Shown piece after piece: positions 18,012-26,732 of a stretch of DNA of 61,825 nucleotides (positions within the stretch are counted from its first letter, which is position 1; every line of letters begins with the position of its first letter). The notes under the pieces were generated by a model. It had not been told where the DNA came from and made no database searches. It saw only the letters and a program-made list of their open reading frames with translations. The position numbers were made by a program, and so were the translations under genes. The stretch lies in assembly GCF_000745855.1 (NCBI RefSeq), contig NZ_JQKD01000037.1, positions 1 to 61,825 on the forward strand, given 5' to 3'. Source of the stretch: Xenophilus azovorans DSM 13620. GTDB lineage: Bacteria; Pseudomonadota; Gammaproteobacteria; Burkholderiales; Burkholderiaceae_C.

Positions 18012-20118
18012 GCTTGACCCGCTGCTGCGCCCCCGGTCCATCGCTTTCATCGGCGCCAGTGCGGATGCGGCGCGCATCGGCGGCATGCCGCTGGAACTGC
18101 TGAACCACTTCGGCTACCAGGGCAAGGTGTTTCCGGTGAACCCGAAGTACCAGGAGGCGTTCGGCAACCGCTGCTATCCGGACATCGAGTCGGTGCCGGA
18201 GGTCGCCGACCTTGCCGTGCTGGCGGTGGCTGCAGCGGATGTCACCGCGATGCTGCGCCGCTGCCACGCCCGTGGCATACCGGCCGCGATCGTTTACGCC
18301 TCCGGCTTCGCCGAGGCGGGTGCCGCCGGGGCGGCTCTGCAGGACGAACTCGAGGCCTTCGTGCGGAAAAGCGCAATGGTGGTGGCGGGGCCGAACTGCA
18401 TGGGCTTCGCCAACCTGAACCACCATGCGTACACCGCTTTCGCATCGATTTTCAAGAAGGTGCCCGCGCAGCACGAGCCGGGGCGCGTGAGCCTGGTCAC
18501 CCAGAGCGGCAATGTCTGTTCGGCCGTGTTCGCACAGGTGCGGCAGCAGGGCGTCCCGGTCAGCCATTTCATCAACACAGGCAACGAGGCGAGTCTCGAA
18601 TTCTCCGAGTACCTCGAGTTCCTTGCCGCGGACGACGAAACCGACACGGTGGTCGGCTACATCGAGCAACTGCGCGACGGCAAGCGCTTCGTGCGCGCCG
18701 CACTCGAGTTCGCGCGCCGCGGCAAGCCGCTGATCCTGCTCAAGGCCGGCGAGTCGGACAAGGGCTCGGAGGCGGTTCGTTCTCATACCTCCGCGCTGGC
18801 GGGCAAGCAGGCGCTTTACAAGGCGGCCTTCCGTCAGGTGAACGCGATGCAGGCGGACGATTTCGCGCAGATGGGCGATCTGGCCTGGCTGGCCGGCTTC
18901 CGGCAGCGCCGGGGCGGCCGACGGGTGGCGATCCTCTCCATTTCCGGGGCGCTGGGCGCGATCATCGCCGACAAGCTGATCGCCGCGGGCCACGAGGTGC
19001 CGACGCTGCCGGCCGCGCTGCAGGAAGCCCTGCGCCGCGGCATCCCCGACTACGGGATGGTGGCGAATCCGGTGGACCTCACCGGCAACATCGTGAACCA
19101 GCCCGGCTTCGTGCGCACCATCTGCAGCCTCCTGGCGAGCACCGATGCGATCGACACGGTGCTCGTCTACGCGCCGGGCTACCTGATGGACCGCATGGCC
19201 GACGCCCTGTCGCAGACATGCGCCGAGCACCAGCGCTTGTTCGTGGGCATCGACACCGGCAGCGGCTCCTGTCATGCGCGCCTCGCGCAGGCCGGCGTTC
19301 CCGTGTTCAATGATCTGGGCCGTGCGCTGCGCGCGCTGGCGCCGTTCCTGCACTGGATGGCGCGGCGTGACGAGGTGGGGCACTGGGCGGCACTGCGGGC
19401 GCAAACCGCGGCGGCGGAGCCCGCGACCGAGGCGCGCGGCATGAACGAGCTGCAGATCCGGCAATGGCTCACGCGCTTCGGATTGCCGCAGATGGCCGAG
19501 GCCGCGGCCGCAGATGAAGACGCCGCGGTGGCGGCCGCCGAGCGCCTCGGCTATCCAGTAGCGCTCAAGATCCTTTCGGCCGATATCTCGCACAAGACGG
19601 AAGCGGGCGGTGTCCGGCTGGCGCTGACGGATGCCGGCGCGGTGCGTGCCGCTTTCCGCGAGGTGGTGGCGTCCGCCGGCCGGCATGCGCCGCAGGCACG
19701 CCTCGATGGTGTCCTGGTGCAGCCGATGACCAGTGGGGTCGCTGAGCTGCTTCTGGGCGTCTCGATCGATCCGGTCTTCGGCCCGGCGCTCGCGGTGGGC
19801 CTGGGCGGTGTGCTCACGGAAATCTATGAGGACGTGAGTCACCGTCTGCTGCCCGTGGACGGAACGATGGCGCGCGACATGCTGCGGGACCTCAAGGCGG
19901 CGGCCCTGCTCGATGGTTTTCGCGGACGGCCGAAGGCGGACGTGGAGGCCGCATGCGACGCCATCGCTTCCTTCTCGCGAGCCGCCCTGTCGCTGGCCGC
20001 GGCGGGCCTGGAAGGCGAGATCAATCCGCTGCTGGTTCGGCCGCGCGGCCAGGGCGTGGCGGTGCTCGACGCGCTGGTGCTGCCGGCCGGCGGCGCCGGA
20101 ACCGAGGTTGCCGAATGA
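18001..20118 (+). CDS. ADP-forming acyl-CoA synthetase (CoA-binding plus ATP-grasp)
   Basis: This 705-residue protein of the acetyl-CoA synthetase (ADP-forming) superfamily starts with a CoA-binding Rossmann domain (PRSIAFIGASADAARIGGMP, 11-30). A succinyl-CoA-ligase-like domain follows, with the loop VRSHTSALAG around His262, and then an ATP-grasp domain from about 480 (ELQIRQWLTRFGLPQ; YPVALKILSADISHKTEAGG). Such one-chain enzymes make acyl-CoA with ATP giving ADP, often for branched or dicarboxylic acids in catabolic clusters. The start at 18001 overlaps the hydratase and the stop overlaps the next dehydrogenase by ATGA. It replaces the AMP-forming ligase found in the parallel module at 41195. 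Confidence 0.9.
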   Translation: MVHRLDPLLRPRSIAFIGASADAARIGGMPLELLNHFGYQGKVFPVNPKYQEAFGNRCYPDIESVPEVADLAVLAVAAADVTAMLRRCHARGIPAAIVYASGFAEAGAAGAALQDELEAFVRKSAMVVAGPNCMGFANLNHHAYTAFASIFKKVPAQHEPGRVSLVTQSGNVCSAVFAQVRQQGVPVSHFINTGNEASLEFSEYLEFLAADDETDTVVGYIEQLRDGKRFVRAALEFARRGKPLILLKAGESDKGSEAVRSHTSALAGKQALYKAAFRQVNAMQADDFAQMGDLAWLAGFRQRRGGRRVAILSISGALGAIIADKLIAAGHEVPTLPAALQEALRRGIPDYGMVANPVDLTGNIVNQPGFVRTICSLLASTDAIDTVLVYAPGYLMDRMADALSQTCAEHQRLFVGIDTGSGSCHARLAQAGVPVFNDLGRALRALAPFLHWMARRDEVGHWAALRAQTAAAEPATEARGMNELQIRQWLTRFGLPQMAEAAAADEDAAVAAAERLGYPVALKILSADISHKTEAGGVRLALTDAGAVRAAFREVVASAGRHAPQARLDGVLVQPMTSGVAELLLGVSIDPVFGPALAVGLGGVLTEIYEDVSHRLLPVDGTMARDMLRDLKAAALLDGFRGRPKADVEAACDAIASFSRAALSLAAAGLEGEINPLLVRPRGQGVAVLDALVLPAGGAGTEVAE

Positions 20119-21284
20119 ATCTGTGGTTGTCCGAGGAGCAGGAATTGCTGGCCTCCAGTGCCGAAGCCGTGCTGGCGAAGGAACATGACTTTCAGTCGCG
20201 CCGCCGCAGCGGCGCGGCGGGCGATTCGGCGCTGTGGCCCCTGTTCGCCCAGATGGGCTGGCTCGGCCAGCCGCTCCCCGAGTCTTCAGGCGGCTTCGGC
20301 GGCGACGCGCTCGGCACCGGCCTGCTGCTGGAGGCCATGGGCCGGCATCTGGTGACGCAGCCGTTCCATGCCTGCATGGTCGCGGCGCGGTTGCTCTCGG
20401 GGCTGGGCACCAGTGCGCAGCAGCAGGACTGGCTGCCCGCCATGGTGGAGGGCCGGGAGCGGCTCGCTCTGGCGCATGAGGAGGCGGCGTTCGAGTCTCC
20501 CTGGGCAGCCCCTGCCACTCGCGCAGACCGGGCGGGCGATGGCTGGGTGCTGCACGGCCGCAAGCTGCTGGTGGTGGGTGCACCCGGTGCGCGCGCCTTG
20601 CTCGTGACCGCAACGGTGCCGCGGCCCCACGGTGGCGTGCGCATCTTTTTGGTGGAGCCATCGGCCGGCGGTCTGTCGCTCATGCCGTGTCGTACGGTGG
20701 ACGGACTGGAGGCCGCAGATGTCCGGCTCGATGGCGTGCAGCTGGGCCGCCATGCGCTGGTGGGTTCCGACACGGATGCGACCGCGGTGCTCCACCGCGT
20801 CCTTGCCGAAGGATTGGTGGGCGCGTGCTGGGACGCATGCGGCGCCATGACGGCGGCCTACGAGCAGACGGTGGCGTACACGCGGCAACGCGTGCAGTTC
20901 GGCAAGCCGCTGGCCGAGTTCCAGGCGGTCGCCCACCGCCTGGCCGAGATGGCGGTGTGCTGCACCGAGGCGCGCGCCGCCTGCGAGCTTGCCAGCCTGC
21001 GCCTCGAGCGCGGGGACGACGAAGACGTCGTCGCGCTCGCCGCCATGGCCAAGAACAAGGTCGGGCGCTGTGCCGATTTCGTCGCCAAGGAGGCGGTGCA
21101 ATTGCATGGCGCGATCGGCACCACCGAGGAACTGCCCATTTCGTTTTGGTTCCGCCGCCTGATGGCCTTCAACGCACGCGGCGGCGCGCCGGAGTGGCAT
21201 GCGCGTTTCCTGGGGCAGCGGCATGTTTCCGGCAAGGCCTGGCGCGAGAGCCAGACCTTGCCTCCTGCCAGGGTCACCGCATGA
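20115..21284 (+). CDS. Acyl-CoA dehydrogenase, partner subunit 1
   Basis: The 389-residue acyl-CoA dehydrogenase starts MNLWLSEEQELLASSAEAVL and has the C-terminal helices RQRVQFGKPLAEFQAVAHRL and AVQLHGAIGTTEELPISFWF. Its middle FAD/substrate region (LALAHEEAAFES) lacks the usual QxxSEPxxGSD sequence present in its neighbour. This looks like the less canonical half of a heteromeric pair, as known for the mycobacterial FadE/ChsE complexes. It is coupled by ATGA to genes on both sides. Confidence 0.88.
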   Translation: MNLWLSEEQELLASSAEAVLAKEHDFQSRRRSGAAGDSALWPLFAQMGWLGQPLPESSGGFGGDALGTGLLLEAMGRHLVTQPFHACMVAARLLSGLGTSAQQQDWLPAMVEGRERLALAHEEAAFESPWAAPATRADRAGDGWVLHGRKLLVVGAPGARALLVTATVPRPHGGVRIFLVEPSAGGLSLMPCRTVDGLEAADVRLDGVQLGRHALVGSDTDATAVLHRVLAEGLVGACWDACGAMTAAYEQTVAYTRQRVQFGKPLAEFQAVAHRLAEMAVCCTEARAACELASLRLERGDDEDVVALAAMAKNKVGRCADFVAKEAVQLHGAIGTTEELPISFWFRRLMAFNARGGAPEWHARFLGQRHVSGKAWRESQTLPPARVTA

Positions 21285-22468
21285 ACCTCGAACTGCAGCC
21301 GGAAGAACAGAGGTTCCGCGAGGAAGTGCGTGCCTTCCTCCGCGATCATCTGCCAGAGGAACTGCGCCGGGCGCAGAGCCTCAACACCGGGATCTATCCG
21401 GAGCCCGGGGTCTCAGGGCCGTGGCAGGCGGCATTGGCGCGCAAAGGCTGGCTGGCGCCTGCCTGGCCGGTGGAGCACGGCGGCCCAGGCTGGACACCGG
21501 TCCAGCGCTTTGTCTTCGAGACCGAATGCGCGCTGGCCGGCGCGCCGCTGGTGCATCCGATGGGCATCCGCCTGGTGGCGCCGGTGGTGATGAAGTTCGG
21601 CACGACGCAACAGAAGGCGCTGCACCTGCCGCGCATCCTTTCGGGCGAGGACTACTGGTGCCAGGGCTTCTCCGAGCCCGGCGCGGGCTCGGATCTGGCG
21701 GGCCTGAAGACACGCGCCGTGGCGCAAGGCGAGGACTATCTCGTCAACGGCTCCAAGATCTGGACCACGCACGCCCACCATGCCAACCGCATGTTCGCGC
21801 TGGTGCGCACGGGCGCGGACAGCCGCAGGCAAGACGGCATCAGTTTCCTGCTGATCGACATGCAGGCGCCCGGAGTCACCGTGCGGCCGATCGCCACCAT
21901 GGGCGGCGATCACGACGTCAACGAGGTGTTCTTCGACAACGTGCGCGTGCCGCAGTCCTGGCGCATCGGCCCGGAGGGCGGCGGATGGGAGTGCGCCAAG
22001 TACCTGCTGGAGTTCGAACGCGGCGCCGGCATGTCCAGCCCACGCCTGCGCGCGCAGCTCAAACGGGTCGGCGATGCGCTGCAAGCCATGCGCCGCCGCG
22101 GGCTCGAGCCTTCTGCGGCGGTGGAGGCGCGCTTCGGCGAGGTCTGCGCCGATCTCGATACTTTCGAGATGCTCGAGCTGCGCACGCTCGCGCGTGTGCA
22201 GCCGTTGCAGTCACCGGGCCCGGTGGCCTCCATTCTCAAGCTGCGCGCCAGCCGCCTGCGGCAGGCGATCGCGCAGCTCGGCGTGCAGGCGAGCGGGCTG
22301 GAGGCGACCCGCTGGCCTCGGCAGGAGGCGGAGGCCGACGAGGACGACGCACTGCTCGGAACCCTGCTGCCCGACTTCCTCAACAGCCGCGCGTTCAGCA
22401 TCTTCGGCGGCGCCGCCGAAGTCCAACTGGGGATCATCGCCAAGACCGTTTGCTTTTCAATTCCTTGA
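21281..22468 (+). CDS. Acyl-CoA dehydrogenase, partner subunit 2
   Basis: The 395-residue acyl-CoA dehydrogenase has the flavin/substrate motif CQGFSEPGAGSDLAGLKTRA, the segment ILSGEDYW before it, and a C-terminal NSRAFSIFGGAAEVQLGIIA. It follows the partner subunit with an ATGA overlap. The canonical flavin motif is here, while the HGAIGxTxE helix is in the partner, supporting a mixed oligomer that desaturates one particular acyl-CoA. Its 3' end overlaps the convergent IclR gene by 35 bp, so the two transcripts share antisense sequence there. Confidence 0.9.
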   Translation: MNLELQPEEQRFREEVRAFLRDHLPEELRRAQSLNTGIYPEPGVSGPWQAALARKGWLAPAWPVEHGGPGWTPVQRFVFETECALAGAPLVHPMGIRLVAPVVMKFGTTQQKALHLPRILSGEDYWCQGFSEPGAGSDLAGLKTRAVAQGEDYLVNGSKIWTTHAHHANRMFALVRTGADSRRQDGISFLLIDMQAPGVTVRPIATMGGDHDVNEVFFDNVRVPQSWRIGPEGGGWECAKYLLEFERGAGMSSPRLRAQLKRVGDALQAMRRRGLEPSAAVEARFGEVCADLDTFEMLELRTLARVQPLQSPGPVASILKLRASRLRQAIAQLGVQASGLEATRWPRQEAEADEDDALLGTLLPDFLNSRAFSIFGGAAEVQLGIIAKTVCFSIP

Positions 22469-23204
22469 CGGCGCCGGAGAGCAGGGCGGCGAGTTCGGTT
22501 CGCCGTGCGGGCGTGAAGCGTGGCGTGATGGTGCCGAAGCTGAGGGCCGCCGGGATGCGCAGCGAGGGCGGGAGTGTCTGCCCCAGCCCTGCCACGCCGG
22601 GCGTGATCGTCTCGATGATGATGGCCGAGCCGGTCTTGCGGGTTTCCCGCACAGCTCGCCACAGCGTCGCCCGCGGCAGGCCGGCGGCTTCGTAGGCGAC
22701 CTTGTTGCGCGCGAAGACGTCCTCGATCTCCGCATCCTCCAGCGCAGCCATCAGCGCCAGCCCGCCGGCCCCGATCCCGAGCAGGCGGCGCCCGCCGATG
22801 TTGATGGTGAACACCTTGATCGGGTACGGCCCCTCCTCGCGGTGCAGGCAGACGACCTCGTCGCCGTCGCGGGCCACGAAGAACACGGTGTCGCCCGAGA
22901 TGCGCGCCAGCCGCTGCATGATCGGCCGCATGGTATCTACCAGCGGCATCTTCCGCACTGCCGCAGAGCCGAGCTGCATGGCGTCGATCCCGAGGCGGTA
23001 ACGCTTGCTGCGTTCGTCTTTTTCCGCGAATCCTTCCTCGACCAGGCAACTGAGAAGTCGGTGGGCAGTCGATCGTTCCAGCCCGGCCAGTTCGATGGCA
23101 TCCGACATGCGAATGCCCTGTTTCTGGTTTTGAGCAAGCAGCCGAAGCAGGTGAAGTCCGCGGCGCAGCGCCTGGGCGCCGGGGGTGTGGGGCAGGTCGT
23201 CCAT
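22434..23204 (-). CDS. IclR-family regulator, candidate master regulator of 22-39 kb
   Basis: The 256-residue IclR protein begins MDDLPHTPGAQALRRGLHLL and has a winged HTH with MSDAIELAGLERSTAHRLLS and an effector domain (VFFVARDGDEVVCLHREEGP; GIGAGGLALMAALEDAEIED). A 15-bp near-palindromic motif overlaps its start codon, and near-identical copies lie at three further promoters 4.6-15 kb away. I infer autoregulation and control of the Bug/SnoaL, Bug/cupin/TauD, hydroxylase and aldolase units. It is divergent from the Bug gene at 23297 and overlaps the acyl-CoA dehydrogenase gene tail to tail. Confidence 0.9.
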   Translation of the reverse strand: MDDLPHTPGAQALRRGLHLLRLLAQNQKQGIRMSDAIELAGLERSTAHRLLSCLVEEGFAEKDERSKRYRLGIDAMQLGSAAVRKMPLVDTMRPIMQRLARISGDTVFFVARDGDEVVCLHREEGPYPIKVFTINIGGRRLLGIGAGGLALMAALEDAEIEDVFARNKVAYEAAGLPRATLWRAVRETRKTGSAIIIETITPGVAGLGQTLPPSLRIPAALSFGTITPRFTPARRTELAALLSGAVKELKSKRSWR

Positions 23205-23213
23205 ATTGTGGGA
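23199..23213 (-). promoter_or_regulatory. Operator-like motif copy A (IclR regulon)
   Basis: The minus strand reads TCCCACAATATGGAC, 14 of 15 identical to the best copy at 38185. Its ATG is the start codon of the IclR gene itself, so binding here could block that gene's translation start region or transcription. It lies 83 bp upstream of the divergent Bug start at 23297. The core CCACA-A-TRTGG is an inverted repeat. Confidence 0.55.
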
Positions 23214-23296
23214 ATTCTAGGCACTTTCCCTCTGCCGAACACGCCTGGCCGACGAACATGAATGCGCCGTTTCGCACTCGAATGAAGGAGACACTC

Positions 23297-24277
23297 ATGA
23301 TCCATCGACGCCACTTCCTCGCTGCGGGGGCGGCCGGCCTCGTCTCGCTGCAGGGCGCCTACGCCGACACCTATCCCTCGCGGCCGATCCGCTTCATCAA
23401 CCCCTACCAGGCCGGCAGCAACGGCGACGTGGCGCCACGCATCGTCATCGACAGGGCCGCGGGCGCGCTGGGCCAGCCGTTCGTGATCGAGAACCGCGTC
23501 GGTGCGAGCGGGCTGCTGGCGACCCGTTTGCTGGCGCAGGCGAAGAACGACGGCTACACCGTCGGCCTCGGGACCACCGCGACTCTCATCACCGCCCCGC
23601 TGACTTTCAGCAATCCGGGCTTCAATGCGCAGACCGATTTCGACCCGGTCACGCCGATCTGCGACGTACCGTTCGCGCTGGCCGTCACCAACGGTCTGCC
23701 GGTCGGGAGCGTGAAGGAACTGGTCGCCTACGGCAGGGCCCATCCCGGCAAGCTCAGCTACGCCTCCGACGGCAACGGCACCACGACCCACCTGGCTACC
23801 GAGATGCTGCTGCAGGCGGCCGGCGTGAGCGCGGTGCACGTCCCCTACAAGGGCGGTGCCGGTTCCTACACCAGCGATCTGGTTTCCGGCCGCATCCACT
23901 TTGCGATCGGCGGCATCGGCGTGCCGCTGGGGCTGCACCGCAGCGGGCAGGTGCGCATCGTCGGGGTCACCAGCGCCCAGCGCGTCCCGGTTCTGCCGGA
24001 CATCGGCACGGTGGCGGAGCAGGGCTATCCGGGCTTCGAGGCAACCAGCCTGTTCGGCATCTTCGGCCCGCACGGCATGCCGGCGGAGGCCATCAGCCGG
24101 CTCGGTGCCGAACTGCGCCGCGCGGTCGAGACCAAGGAGGTGGCCGACAAGCTCCAAGCCAGCGGCTTCACTCCCATGACTGCCACACCGGCCGAATTCC
24201 GGACCCAGTTCGCCAGGGAACAGCTGAAATGGGCCGAGGTGGCGCGCAAGGCCAACATCCAGAAGGAGTCCATCTGA
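23297..24277 (+). CDS. Bug/TctC-type solute receptor
   Basis: The 326-residue protein starts at the ATG at 23297 (MIHRRHFLAAGAAGLVSLQG), preceded by GAAGGAGACACTC. An upstream in-frame ATG at 23258 would only add residues before the signal peptide. The signal peptide ends near GAYADTYP, followed by the Bug motif YPSRPIRFINPYQAGSNGDV. The FINPYQAGSNGD version, with NPYQ instead of VPF/PGGG, is also seen in the Bug protein at 27710 (FLNPFQAGSNGDT), so these two belong to one subgroup. Both lie beside copies of the IclR motif. Confidence 0.92.
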   Translation: MIHRRHFLAAGAAGLVSLQGAYADTYPSRPIRFINPYQAGSNGDVAPRIVIDRAAGALGQPFVIENRVGASGLLATRLLAQAKNDGYTVGLGTTATLITAPLTFSNPGFNAQTDFDPVTPICDVPFALAVTNGLPVGSVKELVAYGRAHPGKLSYASDGNGTTTHLATEMLLQAAGVSAVHVPYKGGAGSYTSDLVSGRIHFAIGGIGVPLGLHRSGQVRIVGVTSAQRVPVLPDIGTVAEQGYPGFEATSLFGIFGPHGMPAEAISRLGAELRRAVETKEVADKLQASGFTPMTATPAEFRTQFAREQLKWAEVARKANIQKESI

Positions 24278-24868
24278 ATGTCCGCCGCTCTCGAATTCGA
24301 TCCCTATTCCCCGGAACGCCTGGCCGACCGGGCGCGCATCCAGGACATCATGCTCAGGTGGTGCCGTGCGGTGGACCGCCTCGACCTGGCAGTCATGCCG
24401 GAGCTCTTCCACGAGGACATGCAGGACAACCACGGCTCCTACCGCGGCGACCGCGCCGGCCTGATCCGCTGGATCGGCGAGCGGCACCAGTCGATCACCT
24501 TCTCCATGCATTTGGTGAGCAACATCCTGATCGAGTTCGCGAACCCGGATCTCGCGCTGGTGGAAACGACGATCCTCAGTGTGCAGCGCTACGCGCCCGA
24601 GGCGCGCGAGAGCCTGGCGCAAAGCTCCGGCGGCAAGCTGGGCGAGCCCGGCATGGCCACCGACGTCACGGGCTCGGCGCGCTATGTCGACCGTTTCGAG
24701 CGCCGTGATGGAAAGTGGAAGATCTCGCGCCGCACCGTGGTGTTCGGCTGGAAGCGCATGGAGCCGGTGCCTGCCGATGGGCCAGCGCCGCTGCCCGCAT
24801 GGGAGATCCAGCGCCGCGACGGTTCGGACTTCATCTTCCGCGAACGCGCCGCGCTCGGAATCGGCTGA
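24278..24868 (+). CDS. SnoaL-like (NTF2-fold) protein
   Basis: The 196-residue protein begins right after the Bug stop (TGAATG). It has the SnoaL-like start DRARIQDIMLRWCRAVDRLD followed by LFHEDMQDNHGSYRGDRAGL, the pattern of NTF2-fold dehydratases and isomerases such as scytalone dehydratase and of ring-hydroxylase beta-like small proteins. No signal peptide is seen. It may be a dehydratase, isomerase or cyclase in the pathway controlled by the adjacent IclR protein. The specific reaction is unknown. Confidence 0.78.
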   Translation: MSAALEFDPYSPERLADRARIQDIMLRWCRAVDRLDLAVMPELFHEDMQDNHGSYRGDRAGLIRWIGERHQSITFSMHLVSNILIEFANPDLALVETTILSVQRYAPEARESLAQSSGGKLGEPGMATDVTGSARYVDRFERRDGKWKISRRTVVFGWKRMEPVPADGPAPLPAWEIQRRDGSDFIFRERAALGIG

Positions 24869-24910
24869 GGCGCACGGTGCGCGGCGCAGGCGTGCCCCGC
24901 CGCGCTCGCC

Positions 24911-25768
24911 TTACACCGGCGCGCGCTCGCGCACACCCGACCAGCGGAGATTGCGCGGATGCGCGCCGTGATAGGGCGTCGCGCGGTGCATGGTCCAGCT
25001 GTCGTCCCACATCAGCAGGTCGTTGGGTTGCCAGTCGTGCGAGTACACGAACCGTGGCTGCGTCGCGTGCGCCATCAGCCGGTCGACCAGCGCGCGCCCC
25101 TTGTCCACCGGCCAGCCGGCGACGTGAGAGATGTGGGCGGCGAGATACAGGGCTTTTCTTCCCGTTCGCGGGTTGTGCCGCACCAGCGGATGCTCCTGCG
25201 GTGGCCGCGAATTCAGCGTGTCCTGGCTGAACTGCTCCTGCGTCATGCCCAGCTTGGCGCGGGAGTGGTAGTAGCTGTGTTCCCCTCGCAACCCGTCGAT
25301 CTCCTGCTGCAGGCCGGCGGGCAGGGCGTCCCACGCCGCGCGCATGTCGGCGTACTCCGTGGGCGGAGGCACCGGAGGCAGCACTTTCGCATGCAGGCAG
25401 GACACGCGCGTCGGCGGCTGCATGGGGGAGCCGTCGGTGTGCCACAGCAGGTTGGCCAGCAGGAAGCTTTCCTTCGCGCCGCCCGGCGGGAACGGTATCC
25501 CGTCCTCGTCCACGGTCCCGATGTCGTAGAAGTGCGGATGCCTGCTCTTGATCTCCTTCAGGTTGGCGACGACCGGAGGGCCGAACTGCTCGATGAACGC
25601 CTGCTGGGCGTCGTCGCCATGGCACTGGTTGCGAAGCACCAGCACGCCGAAGCGGGCCAGTCCGTCCTCGACGCTTTCGATCTGCTCGGGCGCGACGCCG
25701 ACGCCGATATGCAGACCCCTGACCTCGGCCGCGAAGTCGCCTCGAAGGGGGATGAATTCCATGGGCAT
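24911..25768 (-). CDS. TauD/TfdA-family Fe(II)/2-oxoglutarate dioxygenase
   Basis: The 285-residue protein from ATG 25768 (MPMEFIPLRGDFAAEVRGLH), with GAGGA upstream, has the iron-binding facial triad His110-x-Asp112 (LLWHTDGSP) and His261 (WTMHRATPY), and a later Arg for 2-oxoglutarate. TauD family members hydroxylate sulfonates, phenoxyacetates and other small acids. It is the last gene of the minus-strand unit Bug-bicupin-TauD. It closely resembles the TauD protein at 57296 in organisation (TEYADMRAAWDAL versus TEFADMRAAYGAL). Confidence 0.9.
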   Translation of the reverse strand: MPMEFIPLRGDFAAEVRGLHIGVGVAPEQIESVEDGLARFGVLVLRNQCHGDDAQQAFIEQFGPPVVANLKEIKSRHPHFYDIGTVDEDGIPFPPGGAKESFLLANLLWHTDGSPMQPPTRVSCLHAKVLPPVPPPTEYADMRAAWDALPAGLQQEIDGLRGEHSYYHSRAKLGMTQEQFSQDTLNSRPPQEHPLVRHNPRTGRKALYLAAHISHVAGWPVDKGRALVDRLMAHATQPRFVYSHDWQPNDLLMWDDSWTMHRATPYHGAHPRNLRWSGVRERAPV

Positions 25769-25797
25769 GAGTGTTCCTCGCAGGGCGCTCGCAGGCC

Positions 25798-26709
25798 TCA
25801 GTCTTCCCAGGAGAAGCCGGGGCAGCGCAGGTTGTAGTAGAGCCCGCCGTCCTGCAGGACGAGCGACTTCATCATGGCGGGGCCGCGGTTGTGATGGGAG
25901 TGCACGGCCAGCGGCGGGGTCACCATCACGCCGGCCGCGATCCAATCGAAGCGCTGCCCGCCCACCATGGAGTGGACGCCCTCCACCTGGATTCCCAGGG
26001 TCAGCGCCGCCGCATTGTGGCGGTGGGGACGCTGATTGCCGCCGGGCTCCAGCGTGTTCATGCCGGCACTCATGGCAGGCAGCAGGCTGACCACGCGCGC
26101 GGAGGCGGACGTGAAGAAGTTCACCGCCTTGCCGGCCGACTTCTGCGGCCCTGTCCTTCGATGGATCAGGTCCAGCTGCGCGTCGATGCTGGCGGCACTG
26201 AAATGGGCCGGCTTCACCGCCCGGTTGGCCGCGGCATCCGGCGCCGGCACGCAGAGCATGGCGAGCAGAGGCTCGTCGGTGACGCACAGCAGGATGCTGT
26301 CGGACGAGGCGCGATGGCAGGTGTTGGCGGCGCCGGGCAGCACAAACACGTCGCCCGCCTTCCAGACGATGCGAACGTCATGGCTCTCGGTTTCGCCCTG
26401 GCCGCGAATGACGTAGTGGACCTCGCCCGTCGCACTGAATTCATGCGCCACGTGCTCGCCGGCCCGCACCAGCACGTAGCGCGCCAGCATGGCTGGCGTG
26501 GTGGCCGGCCCGGCGAGTCCGAGTTCGGCGGAGAGGTCGAGCGCGATCAGCCCGCTCGGCCGGCCGGGGGCCAGGGCAAGGTTGCGCTCCCGCGCGAACA
26601 GATGCGCGGGCACGTCCGGCAGGCCCCGCTTGAACGCGGCCTCCGGCGCATTCAGCACCGCGTTGGCCGCCGGCGGGCCCGGCTGGCGCAGGGTCTCGAC
26701 ATCCGACAT
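25798..26709 (-). CDS. Bicupin, gentisate 1,2-dioxygenase-like
   Basis: The 303-residue protein has two cupin domains. The first runs GEHVAHEFSATGEVHYVIRG (84-103). The second shows RPHRHNAAALTLGIQVEG with His229 and His231, and TPPLAVHSHHNRG with His270 and His272, matching the metal site of gentisate dioxygenase-type cupins (HRHxxxA... TPxxxxHxHxN). In true gentisate dioxygenases this motif is in the N-terminal cupin, whereas here it is in the C-terminal one. It may cleave a hydroxylated ring acid. It starts at 26709 with AAGGAG upstream and is encoded between a Bug receptor and a TauD oxygenase. Confidence 0.75.
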   Translation of the reverse strand: MSDVETLRQPGPPAANAVLNAPEAAFKRGLPDVPAHLFARERNLALAPGRPSGLIALDLSAELGLAGPATTPAMLARYVLVRAGEHVAHEFSATGEVHYVIRGQGETESHDVRIVWKAGDVFVLPGAANTCHRASSDSILLCVTDEPLLAMLCVPAPDAAANRAVKPAHFSAASIDAQLDLIHRRTGPQKSAGKAVNFFTSASARVVSLLPAMSAGMNTLEPGGNQRPHRHNAAALTLGIQVEGVHSMVGGQRFDWIAAGVMVTPPLAVHSHHNRGPAMMKSLVLQDGGLYYNLRCPGFSWED

Positions 26710-26732
26710 GTGCTTCTCCTTCGCCCTGGCGG

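Noticed and set aside
24870-24882. GCGCA-CGG-TGCGC hairpin between convergent genes as a terminator
   Set aside because: The stem is only five pairs and no T-run follows on either strand, so I do not call it a terminator.
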